Of a DNA stretch of 64,000 nt, positions 23,176 through 31,865 are shown piece after piece; position 1 is the stretch's first letter, and every line of letters begins with the position of its first letter. The translations under genes were made by a program, and so were the position numbers. The notes beneath the pieces were generated by a model, which was given only the letters and a program-made list of their open reading frames with translations, was not told where the DNA came from and made no database searches. Source of the DNA: Pseudomonas rhodesiae (GTDB taxonomy: Bacteria; Pseudomonadota; Gammaproteobacteria; Pseudomonadales; Pseudomonadaceae); assembly GCF_007858255.1 (NCBI RefSeq), contig NZ_VFEU01000015.1:53770-117769 (forward strand), given 5' to 3'.

Positions 23176-25968
23176 ATGAGCCAAGCCCCCCTCGTCCTGG
23201 TGGACGGTTCGTCCTACCTGTACCGCGCCTTCCACGCGCTGCCACCGCTGACCACCTCCAAAGGCCTGCCGACCGGTGCGGTCAAAGGCGTCTTGAACAT
23301 GCTCAAAAGCCTGCGCAAGCAGTACCCGGACAGCCCGTTCGCGGTGGTGTTCGACGCTAAGGGTGGGACTTTTCGCGATGACATGTACGCCGAATACAAG
23401 GCCAACCGCCCCAGCATGCCTGATGACATGCGCCTGCAGATCGAGCCGCTGCACCAGAGCGTGATCGCCCTGGGCTTCCCGTTGCTGTGCGTCGAAGGCG
23501 TCGAGGCCGACGACGTGATCGGCACCCTGGCGCGCAGCAGTGCGGCCGCTGACCGTCCGGTAGTGATCTCCACCGGTGATAAAGACATGGCGCAGTTGGT
23601 CGACGGGCACATTACCTTGGTCAACACCATGACCGGTAGCGCCTTGGACGTGGAGGGCGTAAAGGAGAAATTTGGCGTCGCTCCCGAGCAGATCATCGAC
23701 TATCTGGCGTTGATGGGCGATTCGTCCGACAACATCCCCGGCGTACCGGGCATCGGCCCCAAGACTGCGTCCGGCCTGCTGGTGGGCGTCAATGGTGGCC
23801 TCAAAGAGCTTTATGAGCAGTTGGATATCGTGCCGACGCTGCCGATCCGTGGGGCCAAGAACCTGCCGGCCAAGTTGGAAGAACACAAGGAAATGGCGTT
23901 TCTCTCCTACCAATTGGCGACGATCAAGATCGATGTGCCACTGGACGTGGGCCTGGATGACCTGCATCTGATCGAACCGGACCGTGAAAAACTGCTGGAG
24001 CTGTACACCCTGCTGGAGTTCAAGAGCTGGTACGACGAAGTGCAGCGTGATACCAAACGCGTCGAACTGAAGGCGTCGACCGAAGCGGCCCCCGTCGCGG
24101 CGGTAGCGGAGGCAGTGGTTGTGGCCCCTGTTGAAGCGGTCTACACCACCATCTTGGATCAGGCCACGTTCGACGTCTGGCTGAAGAAGCTCGACGCTGC
24201 AACGTTGATCGCGTTCGACACGGAAACCACCGGGATCGACGCTCATCAGGCGCAATTGGTCGGCGTGTCCTTTGCTGTGCAGCCCCACGAAGCGGCCTAC
24301 GTCCCCCTAGCCCATTCCTACATCGGCGTACCGCAGCAACTGGATCGCGACAGCGTATTGCTCGCCCTGAAACCGCTGCTGGAAGATCCGAACAAGCTCA
24401 AAGTCGGCCAGCACGCCAAGTTCGACATGAACATCCTGGCCAACTGCGCCATCGGCGGCGACCCCGCGCACGGCATCACGGTGCGCGGCATTGCATTCGA
24501 CACCATGCTCGAATCCTACGTGCTCAATTCCACCGCGACCCGGCATGACATGGACAGCCTGGCGAAGAAATACCTGGACTACGACACAGTCAGCTTCCAA
24601 GACATCGCCGGCAAAGGCGCCAAGCAACTCACCTTCGACCAGATTCCACTGGAGCAGGCCGGGCCTTATGCGGCTGAAGATGCCGATGTGACGCTGCGTC
24701 TGCATCAGGCGTTGCATGCGCGACTGGCCGCCATCCCGAGCTTGGCCAGTGTGCTGACCGACATCGAAATGCCGTTGGTGCCGGTGTTGGCACGCATCGA
24801 GCGTCAGGGTGCCTTGGTGGATGCGCAGCTGCTGGGCGTCCAGAGCATCGAACTGGGCAACAAGATGGTGGAGCTGGAGCGCCAAGCATTCGAGATCGCC
24901 GGTGAGGCGTTCAACCTGGGCTCGCCCAAACAACTGGGGGCGATTCTTTACGAAAAGCTCGGGCTTCCGGTACTGAAGAAAACCGGCAAAGGCCAGGCCT
25001 CCACCGCTGAAGAAGTGCTGGCCAAGCTGGCCGAAGATGACTACCCGTTGCCCAAAGTGCTGATGCAGTACCGCAGCATGAGCAAGCTCAAAAGCACGTA
25101 CACCGACCGCCTGCCGGAGCAGATCAACCCGCGCACCGGGCGTATCCACACGTCTTATCACCAGGCAGTGGCGGCGACCGGTCGACTGTCGTCCAGTGAT
25201 CCGAACCTGCAGAACATTCCGGTGCGTACCGCCGAGGGGCGGCGGATTCGCCAGGCGTTTGTTGCGCCAAAGGGCTACAAGCTGCTGGCGGCGGACTATT
25301 CGCAGATCGAGCTGCGCATCATGGCGCACTTGTCCAAAGACGAAGGGCTGATGAATGCCTTCCGTCATAACCTTGATGTGCACACGGCCACGGCGGCCGA
25401 AGTGTTCAAGGTCGAGCTGGGGGCGGTCACGTCCGACCAGCGTCGCAGCGCCAAGGCGATCAACTTTGGTCTGATCTATGGCATGGGCGCGCAAAAGTTG
25501 GGTAAGGACATTGGGGTCGATACCAAGACGGCCAAGGCTTATATCGATGTCTACTTCGCACGCTACCCGGGAGTGCGCGAGTATATGGAGCGCACTCGGG
25601 CCCAGGCGGCCGATCAAGGTTATGTCGAAACCTTCTTCGGGCGCCGGCTGTACCTGCCGGATATCAACTCCAATAAACCCCAAGAGCGCGCCGCGGCGGA
25701 ACGCACCGCGATCAACGCGCCGATGCAAGGCACGGCGGCGGACATCATCAAGAAAGCCATGGTGCGGGTGGATAACTGGCTTACCGACTCGGGCCTGGAC
25801 GCCAAGGTGATCCTGCAAGTGCACGACGAACTCGTGCTGGAAGTGCGTGAAGACCTGGTTGCGCAAGTGGGCGAGAAGATCCGCGAGCATATGAGCGCCG
25901 CAGCCCAGCTGGATGTGCCATTGCTGGTGGAAGTGGGCGTGGGTGATAACTGGGACGAGGCACACTGA
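23176..25968 (+). CDS. polA: DNA polymerase I
   Basis: This 930-residue enzyme fills gaps and removes RNA primers. It has three domains. The 5'-3' exonuclease (1 to about 300) has LVDGSSYLYRAFHA, VVFDAKGGTFR and GDSSDNIPGVPGIGPKTA. The 3'-5' exonuclease (about 325-520) has an intact FDTETTG with Asp348 and Glu350, so proofreading should work. The polymerase domain has Asp707 in DYSQIELRI and Asp884 in VHDELVLEV, matching E. coli D705 and D882. I choose the ATG at 23176 over the TTG at 23164 because it gives the usual MSQAPLVLVDGSSYL start. Confidence 0.98.
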   Translation: MSQAPLVLVDGSSYLYRAFHALPPLTTSKGLPTGAVKGVLNMLKSLRKQYPDSPFAVVFDAKGGTFRDDMYAEYKANRPSMPDDMRLQIEPLHQSVIALGFPLLCVEGVEADDVIGTLARSSAAADRPVVISTGDKDMAQLVDGHITLVNTMTGSALDVEGVKEKFGVAPEQIIDYLALMGDSSDNIPGVPGIGPKTASGLLVGVNGGLKELYEQLDIVPTLPIRGAKNLPAKLEEHKEMAFLSYQLATIKIDVPLDVGLDDLHLIEPDREKLLELYTLLEFKSWYDEVQRDTKRVELKASTEAAPVAAVAEAVVVAPVEAVYTTILDQATFDVWLKKLDAATLIAFDTETTGIDAHQAQLVGVSFAVQPHEAAYVPLAHSYIGVPQQLDRDSVLLALKPLLEDPNKLKVGQHAKFDMNILANCAIGGDPAHGITVRGIAFDTMLESYVLNSTATRHDMDSLAKKYLDYDTVSFQDIAGKGAKQLTFDQIPLEQAGPYAAEDADVTLRLHQALHARLAAIPSLASVLTDIEMPLVPVLARIERQGALVDAQLLGVQSIELGNKMVELERQAFEIAGEAFNLGSPKQLGAILYEKLGLPVLKKTGKGQASTAEEVLAKLAEDDYPLPKVLMQYRSMSKLKSTYTDRLPEQINPRTGRIHTSYHQAVAATGRLSSSDPNLQNIPVRTAEGRRIRQAFVAPKGYKLLAADYSQIELRIMAHLSKDEGLMNAFRHNLDVHTATAAEVFKVELGAVTSDQRRSAKAINFGLIYGMGAQKLGKDIGVDTKTAKAYIDVYFARYPGVREYMERTRAQAADQGYVETFFGRRLYLPDINSNKPQERAAAERTAINAPMQGTAADIIKKAMVRVDNWLTDSGLDAKVILQVHDELVLEVREDLVAQVGEKIREHMSAAAQLDVPLLVEVGVGDNWDEAH

Positions 25969-26060
25969 TAACGGGCGCTTTGCCATCGCTAAGGGTGGTG
26001 GCATTGCGCTTTATGTCGGAAAGACCTGACAGTTATTTCCAATAGTTTTCGGGCCGTTCG

Positions 26061-26088
26061 GAACTTAACCTGTGAACTGCCACTCAGA
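26061..26088 (+). promoter_or_regulatory. AlgU (sigma-22/RpoE) promoter for the ErsA-type sRNA
   Basis: GAACTT (26061-26066) and TCAGA (26084-26088) are separated by 17 nt. This is a close match to the Pseudomonas AlgU consensus GAACTT-N16/17-TCTGA. It points into the polA-engB gap, where P. aeruginosa carries the AlgU-dependent sRNA ErsA. Confidence 0.75.
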
Positions 26089-26094
26089 GTTACT

Positions 26095-26224
26095 GAATGG
26101 GTGGTGAAGCCCTTCAATGCTCCTATGTTGTGTTAAGTGTTGGCAGATATCTGGACCCCGCCCTAGCGGTCCGGAACTTGAACCCCGAACTTCCCCTCCC
26201 CATAAGAAGTCCGGGGTTTTTTTT
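26095..26224 (+). ncRNA. ersA: ErsA-like small RNA (Spot 42 position)
   Basis: The transcript is predicted to start 6-7 nt after the AlgU -10 and to end at the T8 run at 26217-26224, about 130 nt. This agrees with the roughly 132 nt known for P. aeruginosa ErsA, which has the same place between polA and engB. Visible structure: an unstructured pyrimidine-rich segment containing GCTCCTATG (26118-26126) that could base-pair with ribosome-binding sites, a hairpin GGACC...GGTCC (26153-26172), and the intrinsic terminator CCCCGAACTT/AAGTCCGGGG (26183-26214) with one mismatch. In P. aeruginosa ErsA acts with Hfq on envelope and alginate genes such as algC. Targets here are not tested. Confidence 0.8.
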
Positions 26225-26237
26225 GCCCGCAGAAAAG

Positions 26238-26879
26238 TTACTCGGCGATTTCCGCGCCCTTGTCCGCCAACTCCATCCAGCCCGCGAGAACGGTGTAAGC
26301 CTCTTCCAAGCCCATGCGCTTAGGCGCGGAGAACAATTGGATGGTGATCGTATCGCCCCAACCCTTGCGGATTTCCGACTGCACTTTGAGCAAGGTATTT
26401 TTGGCCGCGCCGTAGGTCAGCTTGTCGGCTTTGGTCAACAGGATGTGCATCGGCATGCCGCTGGCGACCGCCCAATCGAGCATCAACAGGTCGAAGTCGG
26501 TCATTGGATGACGGATATCCATCATCAGGATCAAACCCTTCAAACTCTCCCGACCACCCAGATAAGCCTCCAAGTGACGCTGCCAGTGCAGCTTCAACGG
26601 GATCGGTACTTTCGCATAACCGTAGCCTGGCAGGTCGACCAGACGCCGATCATCGTCTAGCTTGAAGAAATTGAGCAGTTGCGTGCGGCCCGGAGTTTTC
26701 GAGGTGCGCGCCAGGCTGGCGTGGGTGAGCGTGTTCAGGGCGCTGGATTTACCGGCGTTGGAGCGGCCGGCGAAGGCGACTTCAAAGCCTTCGTCATCGG
26801 GGCATTGGTCAACTTTGGCGGCGCTGAGCATAAACGTGGACTGTTGGCACAGGCCGAGGATGGGATTCTTGAGTTGCAT
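26238..26879 (-). CDS. engB: Ribosome biogenesis GTPase EngB (YsxC/YihA)
   Basis: This 213-residue essential-type GTPase assists 50S subunit assembly. G1 is GRSNAGKSSALN, G2 lies in SKTPGRTQLLNFF, G3 is DLPGYGYAKV and G4 is TKADKL. The ATG at 26879 gives MQLKNPILGLCQQ. A further in-frame upstream start at 27005 lacks family support. The gene converges with the sRNA at 26095-26224, leaving 13 nt between them. Confidence 0.95.
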   Translation of the reverse strand: MQLKNPILGLCQQSTFMLSAAKVDQCPDDEGFEVAFAGRSNAGKSSALNTLTHASLARTSKTPGRTQLLNFFKLDDDRRLVDLPGYGYAKVPIPLKLHWQRHLEAYLGGRESLKGLILMMDIRHPMTDFDLLMLDWAVASGMPMHILLTKADKLTYGAAKNTLLKVQSEIRKGWGDTITIQLFSAPKRMGLEEAYTVLAGWMELADKGAEIAE

Positions 26880-27071
26880 GAGATTTCCGATGTGGGCGGT
26901 GCCGAAAAAGGGTGCGGCAAGCGGTGTCGTTTCCGTTTCAGTGGCGCCAGTATATAATGCCGCAGATTTTGTGTGTGCTTTGTCCCAGCGAAGGATGAAG
27001 TTCACGGGAGCGATAGACCTTCATTGCGCATTAGAACGCAAAACGCTCTCAAACCCTGAAAAGGTCGATGT

Positions 27072-27374
27072 ATGACCAGATGGTTGCTCGCTGTCGGTGT
27101 CCTGATTCCGCTTTACGGCGCTCAGGCTACACAGGAACCAGAAGCGCTGTACAACCGAGTTTGCGTGGCTTGCCATGCTGGCCAGTTGCCGAACGCCCCG
27201 AAGCGGGGTGACCAGGCAGCCTGGGCGCCGAGATTGGCGCAAGGTATGGATACGCTGGTACAGCACGTGACCCAGGGTTTCAAGGCAATGCCGCCGCGTG
27301 GTTTGTGCATGGACTGCAGTACTGAGGATTACCAGGCCGTCATTGAATGGATGGTGAGTAAACCCGGTAGATAA
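27072..27374 (+). CDS. Cytochrome c5-like protein
   Basis: This 100-residue exported cytochrome has a signal peptide (about 1-19) and a single heme c site CVACH (in RVCVACHAGQLPNAPKRGD). The Met ligand is probably in GFKAMPPRG, and a Cys pair CMDC follows, as in cytochrome c5. Its place next to cytochrome c4 matches PA5491-PA5490. A TATAAT at 26953-26958 is a candidate -10 in the 192-nt gap upstream (26880-27071), which holds no gene. Confidence 0.88.
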   Translation: MTRWLLAVGVLIPLYGAQATQEPEALYNRVCVACHAGQLPNAPKRGDQAAWAPRLAQGMDTLVQHVTQGFKAMPPRGLCMDCSTEDYQAVIEWMVSKPGR

Positions 27375-27407
27375 CTCTTAAACCCTTAGCCGTAGTTGGA
27401 TTAGCTG

Positions 27408-28019
27408 ATGAACAAACTGATCGTGAGTCTGCTGTTGACCCTGGGCATCACCGGTGTTGCCCATGCTGCAGGCGACGCTACTGCGGGCCAGGCGAAAGCC
27501 GCCGTGTGTGGTGCTTGCCACGGACCGGATGGCAACAGCCCGGCGCCGAATTTTCCCAAACTGGCCGGCCAGGGTGAGCGTTACCTGACCAAGCAGATGC
27601 AGGACATCAAGTCAGGCAAGCGCACGGTGCTGGAAATGACCGGCTTGCTGACCAACCTCAACGATCAGGATCTGGCGGACATCGCGGCGTATTTCGCCAG
27701 CCAGAAAGGCAGTGTGGGAGCTGCCGATCCGAAACTGGTAGCGCGTGGCGAGAAGCTGTTCCGTGGCGGTGACCTGAATAAAGGCCTGCCGGCTTGCACC
27801 GGTTGCCACTCGCCCACTGGCGCGGGTAATGCCGCCGCCGGTTTCCCACATCTGGGCGGCCAGCACGCTCAATACATCGCTAAGCAACTGACCGATTTCC
27901 GCAAGGAAGAAGCCGGTCGTGCCAACGATGGCGATGCGATGACCATGCGCACCATCGCCCGCAAGCTGAGCGACGAAGACATCGCGGCAGTGTCCAGCTA
28001 TATCCAGGGCCTGCACTGA
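27408..28019 (+). CDS. cc4: Cytochrome c4 (diheme)
   Basis: This 203-residue periplasmic diheme cytochrome has a signal peptide (cut near AHA-AGD, residue 21). Two class I domains follow, with heme sites CGACH in the first half and CTGCH in the second. Met ligands are probably in VLEMTGLL and DAMTMRTIA. In pseudomonads c4 donates electrons to heme-copper oxidases, and so possibly to the caa3-type enzyme encoded in this window. It follows the c5 gene by 33 nt and ends before a strong terminator. Confidence 0.95.
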   Translation: MNKLIVSLLLTLGITGVAHAAGDATAGQAKAAVCGACHGPDGNSPAPNFPKLAGQGERYLTKQMQDIKSGKRTVLEMTGLLTNLNDQDLADIAAYFASQKGSVGAADPKLVARGEKLFRGGDLNKGLPACTGCHSPTGAGNAAAGFPHLGGQHAQYIAKQLTDFRKEEAGRANDGDAMTMRTIARKLSDEDIAAVSSYIQGLH

Positions 28020-28065
28020 TCGGCGCGGCGACGTTAACGCTCGATTAATCCCGCGATGCAAGCAT

Positions 28066-28096
28066 AAAAAGGGTGGCCCTGGCCGCCCTTTTTTGT
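28066..28096 (+). terminator. Rho-independent terminator after cytochrome c4
   Basis: The stem GGGTGGCC/GGCCGCCC is flanked by A5 and T6 (AAAAAGGGTGGCC, then GGCCGCCCTTTTTT). The T-run favours the plus strand. Confidence 0.8.
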
Positions 28097-28188
28097 GGCC
28101 GCTGCCGTTACACTAACGAACTCATGCCTGCGTCGACCGGTCACAACTAAGGTCGCGTGAGGCGACTTTATTTGTCCAGGAGTAAAGC

Positions 28189-28824
28189 ATGCGTAATCTG
28201 ATCCTCAGCGCCGCTCTCGTCACTGCCAGCCTTTTCGGCATGACCGCTCAAGCTGCCGATGTGCCGCTTGAAGCCGGTAAGACTTACGTCGAATTGGCCA
28301 ACCCAGTGCCCGTCTCGGTGCCGGGCAAGATCGAAGTGGTTGAGCTGTTCTGGTACGGCTGCCCGCATTGCTACGCTTTTGAACCGACCATCAACCCGTG
28401 GGTTGAGAAACTGCCTAAAGACGTGAATTTCAAACGCATCCCGGCCATGTTCGGCGGTCCTTGGGATGCCCACGGCCAACTGTTCCTGACCCTCGAAGCC
28501 ATGGGTGTCGAGCACAAGGTCCACAACGCAGTGTTCAACGCGATTCAGAAAGAAGGCAAGCGTCTGACCAAGCCTGAAGACATGGCTGACTTTGTTGCCA
28601 CCCAAGGTGTCGATAAGGATAAGTTCTTGGCCACCTTCAACTCCTTCGCTATCCAGGGCCAGATCAAACAGGCCAAGGAGCTGGCGCAGAAGTACGGCGT
28701 GCAAGGTGTTCCGACCATGATCGTCAACGGCAAATACCGTTTCGACCTGGGTTCCACTGGTGGGCCTGAACAGACCCTCAACGTTGCTGACCAACTGATC
28801 GCCAAAGAGCGCGCAGCCAAGTAA
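28189..28824 (+). CDS. dsbA: Thiol:disulfide interchange protein DsbA
   Basis: This 211-residue periplasmic oxidase introduces disulfides into exported proteins. It has a signal peptide (cut near AQA-ADV, residue 22), active site Cys58-Pro-His-Cys61 (FWYGCPHCYAFEP) and the cis-Pro loop GVPTMIVNGKY. CAGGAGTAA precedes the ATG by 6 nt. The EEP hydrolase gene follows after 10 nt, so co-transcription is likely. Confidence 0.96.
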   Translation: MRNLILSAALVTASLFGMTAQAADVPLEAGKTYVELANPVPVSVPGKIEVVELFWYGCPHCYAFEPTINPWVEKLPKDVNFKRIPAMFGGPWDAHGQLFLTLEAMGVEHKVHNAVFNAIQKEGKRLTKPEDMADFVATQGVDKDKFLATFNSFAIQGQIKQAKELAQKYGVQGVPTMIVNGKYRFDLGSTGGPEQTLNVADQLIAKERAAK

Positions 28825-28834
28825 GGGGCCTTTC

Positions 28835-29713
28835 ATGCGCCGCTGGGGTACCGAACGTGTCGTTGGCCTGCATGATCCGCGGGTCAACGAAGATCACCTG
28901 GAATCCACTGGCCAGCTCGCGGACAGCCGTCTGCGCCTGCTCAGTTTCAATATTCAGGTTGGCATCAGTACCGAAAAGTATCGGCATTACCTCACCCGTG
29001 GCTGGCAGCATTTGCTGCCCCACAACGGGCGGGCCGTGAATCTGCAGAAGATCGGCGACCTGTTGAGCGATTTCGACCTGGTCGCGCTGCAGGAGGCCGA
29101 TGGGGGTAGCATCCGCTCTGGTTACATCAATCAGGTGGAACACCTGGCCAGGCTCGGAGCGTTCCCCTACTGGTACCAGCAGCTCAATCGCAACCTCGGG
29201 CGCCTGGCGCAGCACAGCAATGGCGTGCTGAGTCGCTTGAAACCCACCGCTATCGAAGACCACCCGCTGCCAGGCCCCAAGGGCCGTGGCGCGATCCTCG
29301 TGCGTTTCGGCGAAGGGCCGGAAGCGTTGGTGGTGGTTATGATGCACCTGGCGCTCGGGGGGCGTACGCGCAACCTGCAGTTGGCCTACGTGCGCGAAAT
29401 GATCGGCAACTACAAGCATCAGGTGCTGATGGGTGATATGAACACTCATGCCAATGACCTGCTGCAAAACTCGCCGTTGCGCGACCTCGGGTTGCTGGCG
29501 CCGCAAGTCGAAGCGACGTTTCCCAGCTGGCGTCCGCAGCGCTGTCTCGACCATATCCTGCTCAGTCCCACCCTCACGCTGGAAAGTGTGCAGGTGCTTG
29601 CGCAGCCCATTTCCGATCACCTGCCGGTCGCGGTAGAGATTCGTCTGCCGGGTTCGCTCACGGCTGATGCATTGCCCGCGTTGAGCCCCGGCCCTCGCGG
29701 ACCCCTTGCATGA
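28835..29713 (+). CDS. Endonuclease/exonuclease/phosphatase family protein
   Basis: This 292-residue EEP-fold hydrolase (PA5488-like) shows the family motifs in order: LLSFNIQVG (Asn), DLVALQEADGG (metal-binding Glu), VVMMHLALGGR (His), VLMGDMNTH (Asp and Asn) and ISDHLPVAVEI (catalytic His). No signal peptide is seen. The substrate could be a nucleic acid or a phosphorylated lipid, and the sequence does not tell. The stop overlaps the diguanylate cyclase start (ATGA), so the two are translationally coupled. Confidence 0.9.
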   Translation: MRRWGTERVVGLHDPRVNEDHLESTGQLADSRLRLLSFNIQVGISTEKYRHYLTRGWQHLLPHNGRAVNLQKIGDLLSDFDLVALQEADGGSIRSGYINQVEHLARLGAFPYWYQQLNRNLGRLAQHSNGVLSRLKPTAIEDHPLPGPKGRGAILVRFGEGPEALVVVMMHLALGGRTRNLQLAYVREMIGNYKHQVLMGDMNTHANDLLQNSPLRDLGLLAPQVEATFPSWRPQRCLDHILLSPTLTLESVQVLAQPISDHLPVAVEIRLPGSLTADALPALSPGPRGPLA

Positions 29714-31776
29714 GCGACGACGCCCAGCGCTGGAAAGAAAAATACCTGTTAAGCATCGAGCAACAAGACAAACTCGAACGCCGCTGGGCTGCGCGCCTCG
29801 ACCTGCTGCGCCGTGGCCTCGTGCGCAGCACCTTGGCGGCTGAAGGCACCGACCGCGCGGTCGACCAGTGCATGAAGGAGATGCGCGACGTTGTCCGCAC
29901 CGACGACATGGACGCCGCCCTCGCCGCGCTGCTGCCGCGTCTGGAAAAAGCCGTGTTGGATTCGGAGCAGCGCCGCGAAACCCGGGTTGAACAGATGAGC
30001 ACCGCGCTGACCTCCCTGGTCACGCAGTTGCAGAAACTGCCGCTGCCCCGCGAGGTGGCGCGACCATTGAAGACCTTCGCTAAACAGTTGGATGGCCGTG
30101 TCGGCCAGGCCCGGGAAATTCCGCTATTGCTCAGCGAGCTGAGCGACCTGCAAGGGCAGGCGCTGACTAACCTGGACCCGGATGGCGAAACTCCACGTCC
30201 TGGGCCGGGGCTTCTGCAGCGGTTGTTCGGTACCAAGGACGCCACCGTTGAAGCACCTGCCAGCGAGCCGGTTCCCACCCCCTCAGTTGTACCGGTTGCG
30301 ACTAAACCCGCATCGGAAACCCCGCAGCCCGAGCAATCCGAAGAGCTGACCCAGGCTTTGCGCGCGTTCGCGCCACAGCCCGAAGCCGCGGCGCCTCAAC
30401 CCGCCACACCGATCCAGCCAGCCCAGGTCGCCGTCGAGACCTTCGTCTACGAAGCTCCGCCTCAAGCCGACGCAGCGGCTGTGCCGGTCAAAGCTGAGCT
30501 GGCCCGCACGGAACCCAAGGCGCCTGAACTCGAACCGCAGGCGCAAGAGCCGGCCAACGAGAGTGCCCTCGCCGCCTTTATCGACGCACCGCAGCCCGAC
30601 GTCATAGAGGCACCGGAGCAGACGGTAATCGGCAGTCTGTCGCTGCCGCCGGTGTTGGACGTGGAGGCGCTTGACCCCGACGAGATGCAATCGGACGGCC
30701 AATACGCTTTGCCGGACTCGCCCGAGCCGTCCTACAGCTCCGTGGCCAAGCACATCGAAGACACGCTTATCGGTTTGCTCGAAGAGCTGGACCTGCCCGA
30801 GCGTCATCGCCCTCAGGCTGAAGCGATGCGCGAGCGTCTGGCCCACGGTTTGAACTGGTATGAACTGCTACCGATCCTGGATGATCTGGCGGTACTGATG
30901 TTGGCGATCACCGACAGCGGCCATCTGGAATTCGAGGCATACCTCAAGCAACTCAATGAGCGCCTCGAAGCCTTCCAGGGTCATTTGAAGGTGGCCAGTG
31001 ACGGGCATGCCGACAGTAGCTCTGCCGCGCGTGAACTGGATACGCAGATCCGCGAGCAGGTCGATGGGCTGCAAACCAGCGTACAGGACGCCGCCGATCT
31101 GGACAGCCTCAAACAGGTGCTGGAGAGCCATCTTGAGGGCTTGCTCGGCACCATGGACGAGCATCGGCAGCAACGCGATCTGCGCGAACAGGAGGTTGCC
31201 GAGCGCCTCAAAGGCCTGGCCGAACGCGTCGCCAACATGGAGCAGGAAGCCCAGGGCTATCGTGAACACCTTGAAGTGCAGCGCCAGAAGGCCCTGATCG
31301 ACCCATTGACCGGCCTGCCCAATCGTGCGGCCTGGAGCGAACGCCTGGACCACGAAATCAATGCCTGGCACCAGCGCGGCAACAACCTCTCGCTGGCCAT
31401 GCTGGACCTGGACCACTTCAAACGCATCAACGATGGTTACGGCCACCTGGCCGGCGATAAGGTGCTGAAGATCATCGCCAATGTGCTGAGCAAGCGCCTG
31501 CGGCCCACCGATTTCATCGCGCGTTTTGGCGGTGAAGAGTTTGTCTTGCTGATGCCCGATTCGACCCTCGCCGAGGCCTTGGCGGTGGGTGAAGGGCTAC
31601 GCGAGGCAATTCAAGCGTGTCCGTTTCACTTCAAAGGCGAACCGGTGACGATCACGGTGTCGATGGGCGTGGCGCAATTGCGCTCGGGTGAGCGCAGCGA
31701 ACTGGCGCTCAAGCGCGCCGATGAAGCGTTGTATCGAGCCAAGGCGGCGGGGCGTAATCAAGTGCAGGCGGCGTAA
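29710..31776 (+). CDS. dgcH: Diguanylate cyclase (GGEEF), DgcH/PA5487-like
   Basis: This 688-residue soluble protein makes cyclic di-GMP. The GGEEF domain is at the C-terminus: RPTD at 598-601 is a complete inhibitory I-site five residues before GGEEF (607-611), so the enzyme should be active and product-inhibited. The N-terminus (1 to about 165) is helical. A Pro/Ala/Glu-rich low-complexity linker spans about 175-325, and a second helical region with coiled-coil character (about 420-545) precedes the catalytic domain. No transmembrane segment or known sensor domain is apparent. It corresponds in place to PA5487. Confidence 0.93.
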   Translation: MSDDAQRWKEKYLLSIEQQDKLERRWAARLDLLRRGLVRSTLAAEGTDRAVDQCMKEMRDVVRTDDMDAALAALLPRLEKAVLDSEQRRETRVEQMSTALTSLVTQLQKLPLPREVARPLKTFAKQLDGRVGQAREIPLLLSELSDLQGQALTNLDPDGETPRPGPGLLQRLFGTKDATVEAPASEPVPTPSVVPVATKPASETPQPEQSEELTQALRAFAPQPEAAAPQPATPIQPAQVAVETFVYEAPPQADAAAVPVKAELARTEPKAPELEPQAQEPANESALAAFIDAPQPDVIEAPEQTVIGSLSLPPVLDVEALDPDEMQSDGQYALPDSPEPSYSSVAKHIEDTLIGLLEELDLPERHRPQAEAMRERLAHGLNWYELLPILDDLAVLMLAITDSGHLEFEAYLKQLNERLEAFQGHLKVASDGHADSSSAARELDTQIREQVDGLQTSVQDAADLDSLKQVLESHLEGLLGTMDEHRQQRDLREQEVAERLKGLAERVANMEQEAQGYREHLEVQRQKALIDPLTGLPNRAAWSERLDHEINAWHQRGNNLSLAMLDLDHFKRINDGYGHLAGDKVLKIIANVLSKRLRPTDFIARFGGEEFVLLMPDSTLAEALAVGEGLREAIQACPFHFKGEPVTITVSMGVAQLRSGERSELALKRADEALYRAKAAGRNQVQAA

Positions 31777-31865
31777 AAGATGTTGCCTGTTTGTAATTAG
31801 GCCGCTCTGTTTCAGTCGGTACGTTACACTGTTGCATTATCGTCTTCAGCGTACTGTCATCCGCC

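Noticed and set aside
24307..26004. 565-codon open frame antisense to polA
   Set aside because: It is a shadow of the polymerase gene, with His/Gln-rich composition and no SD or domain.
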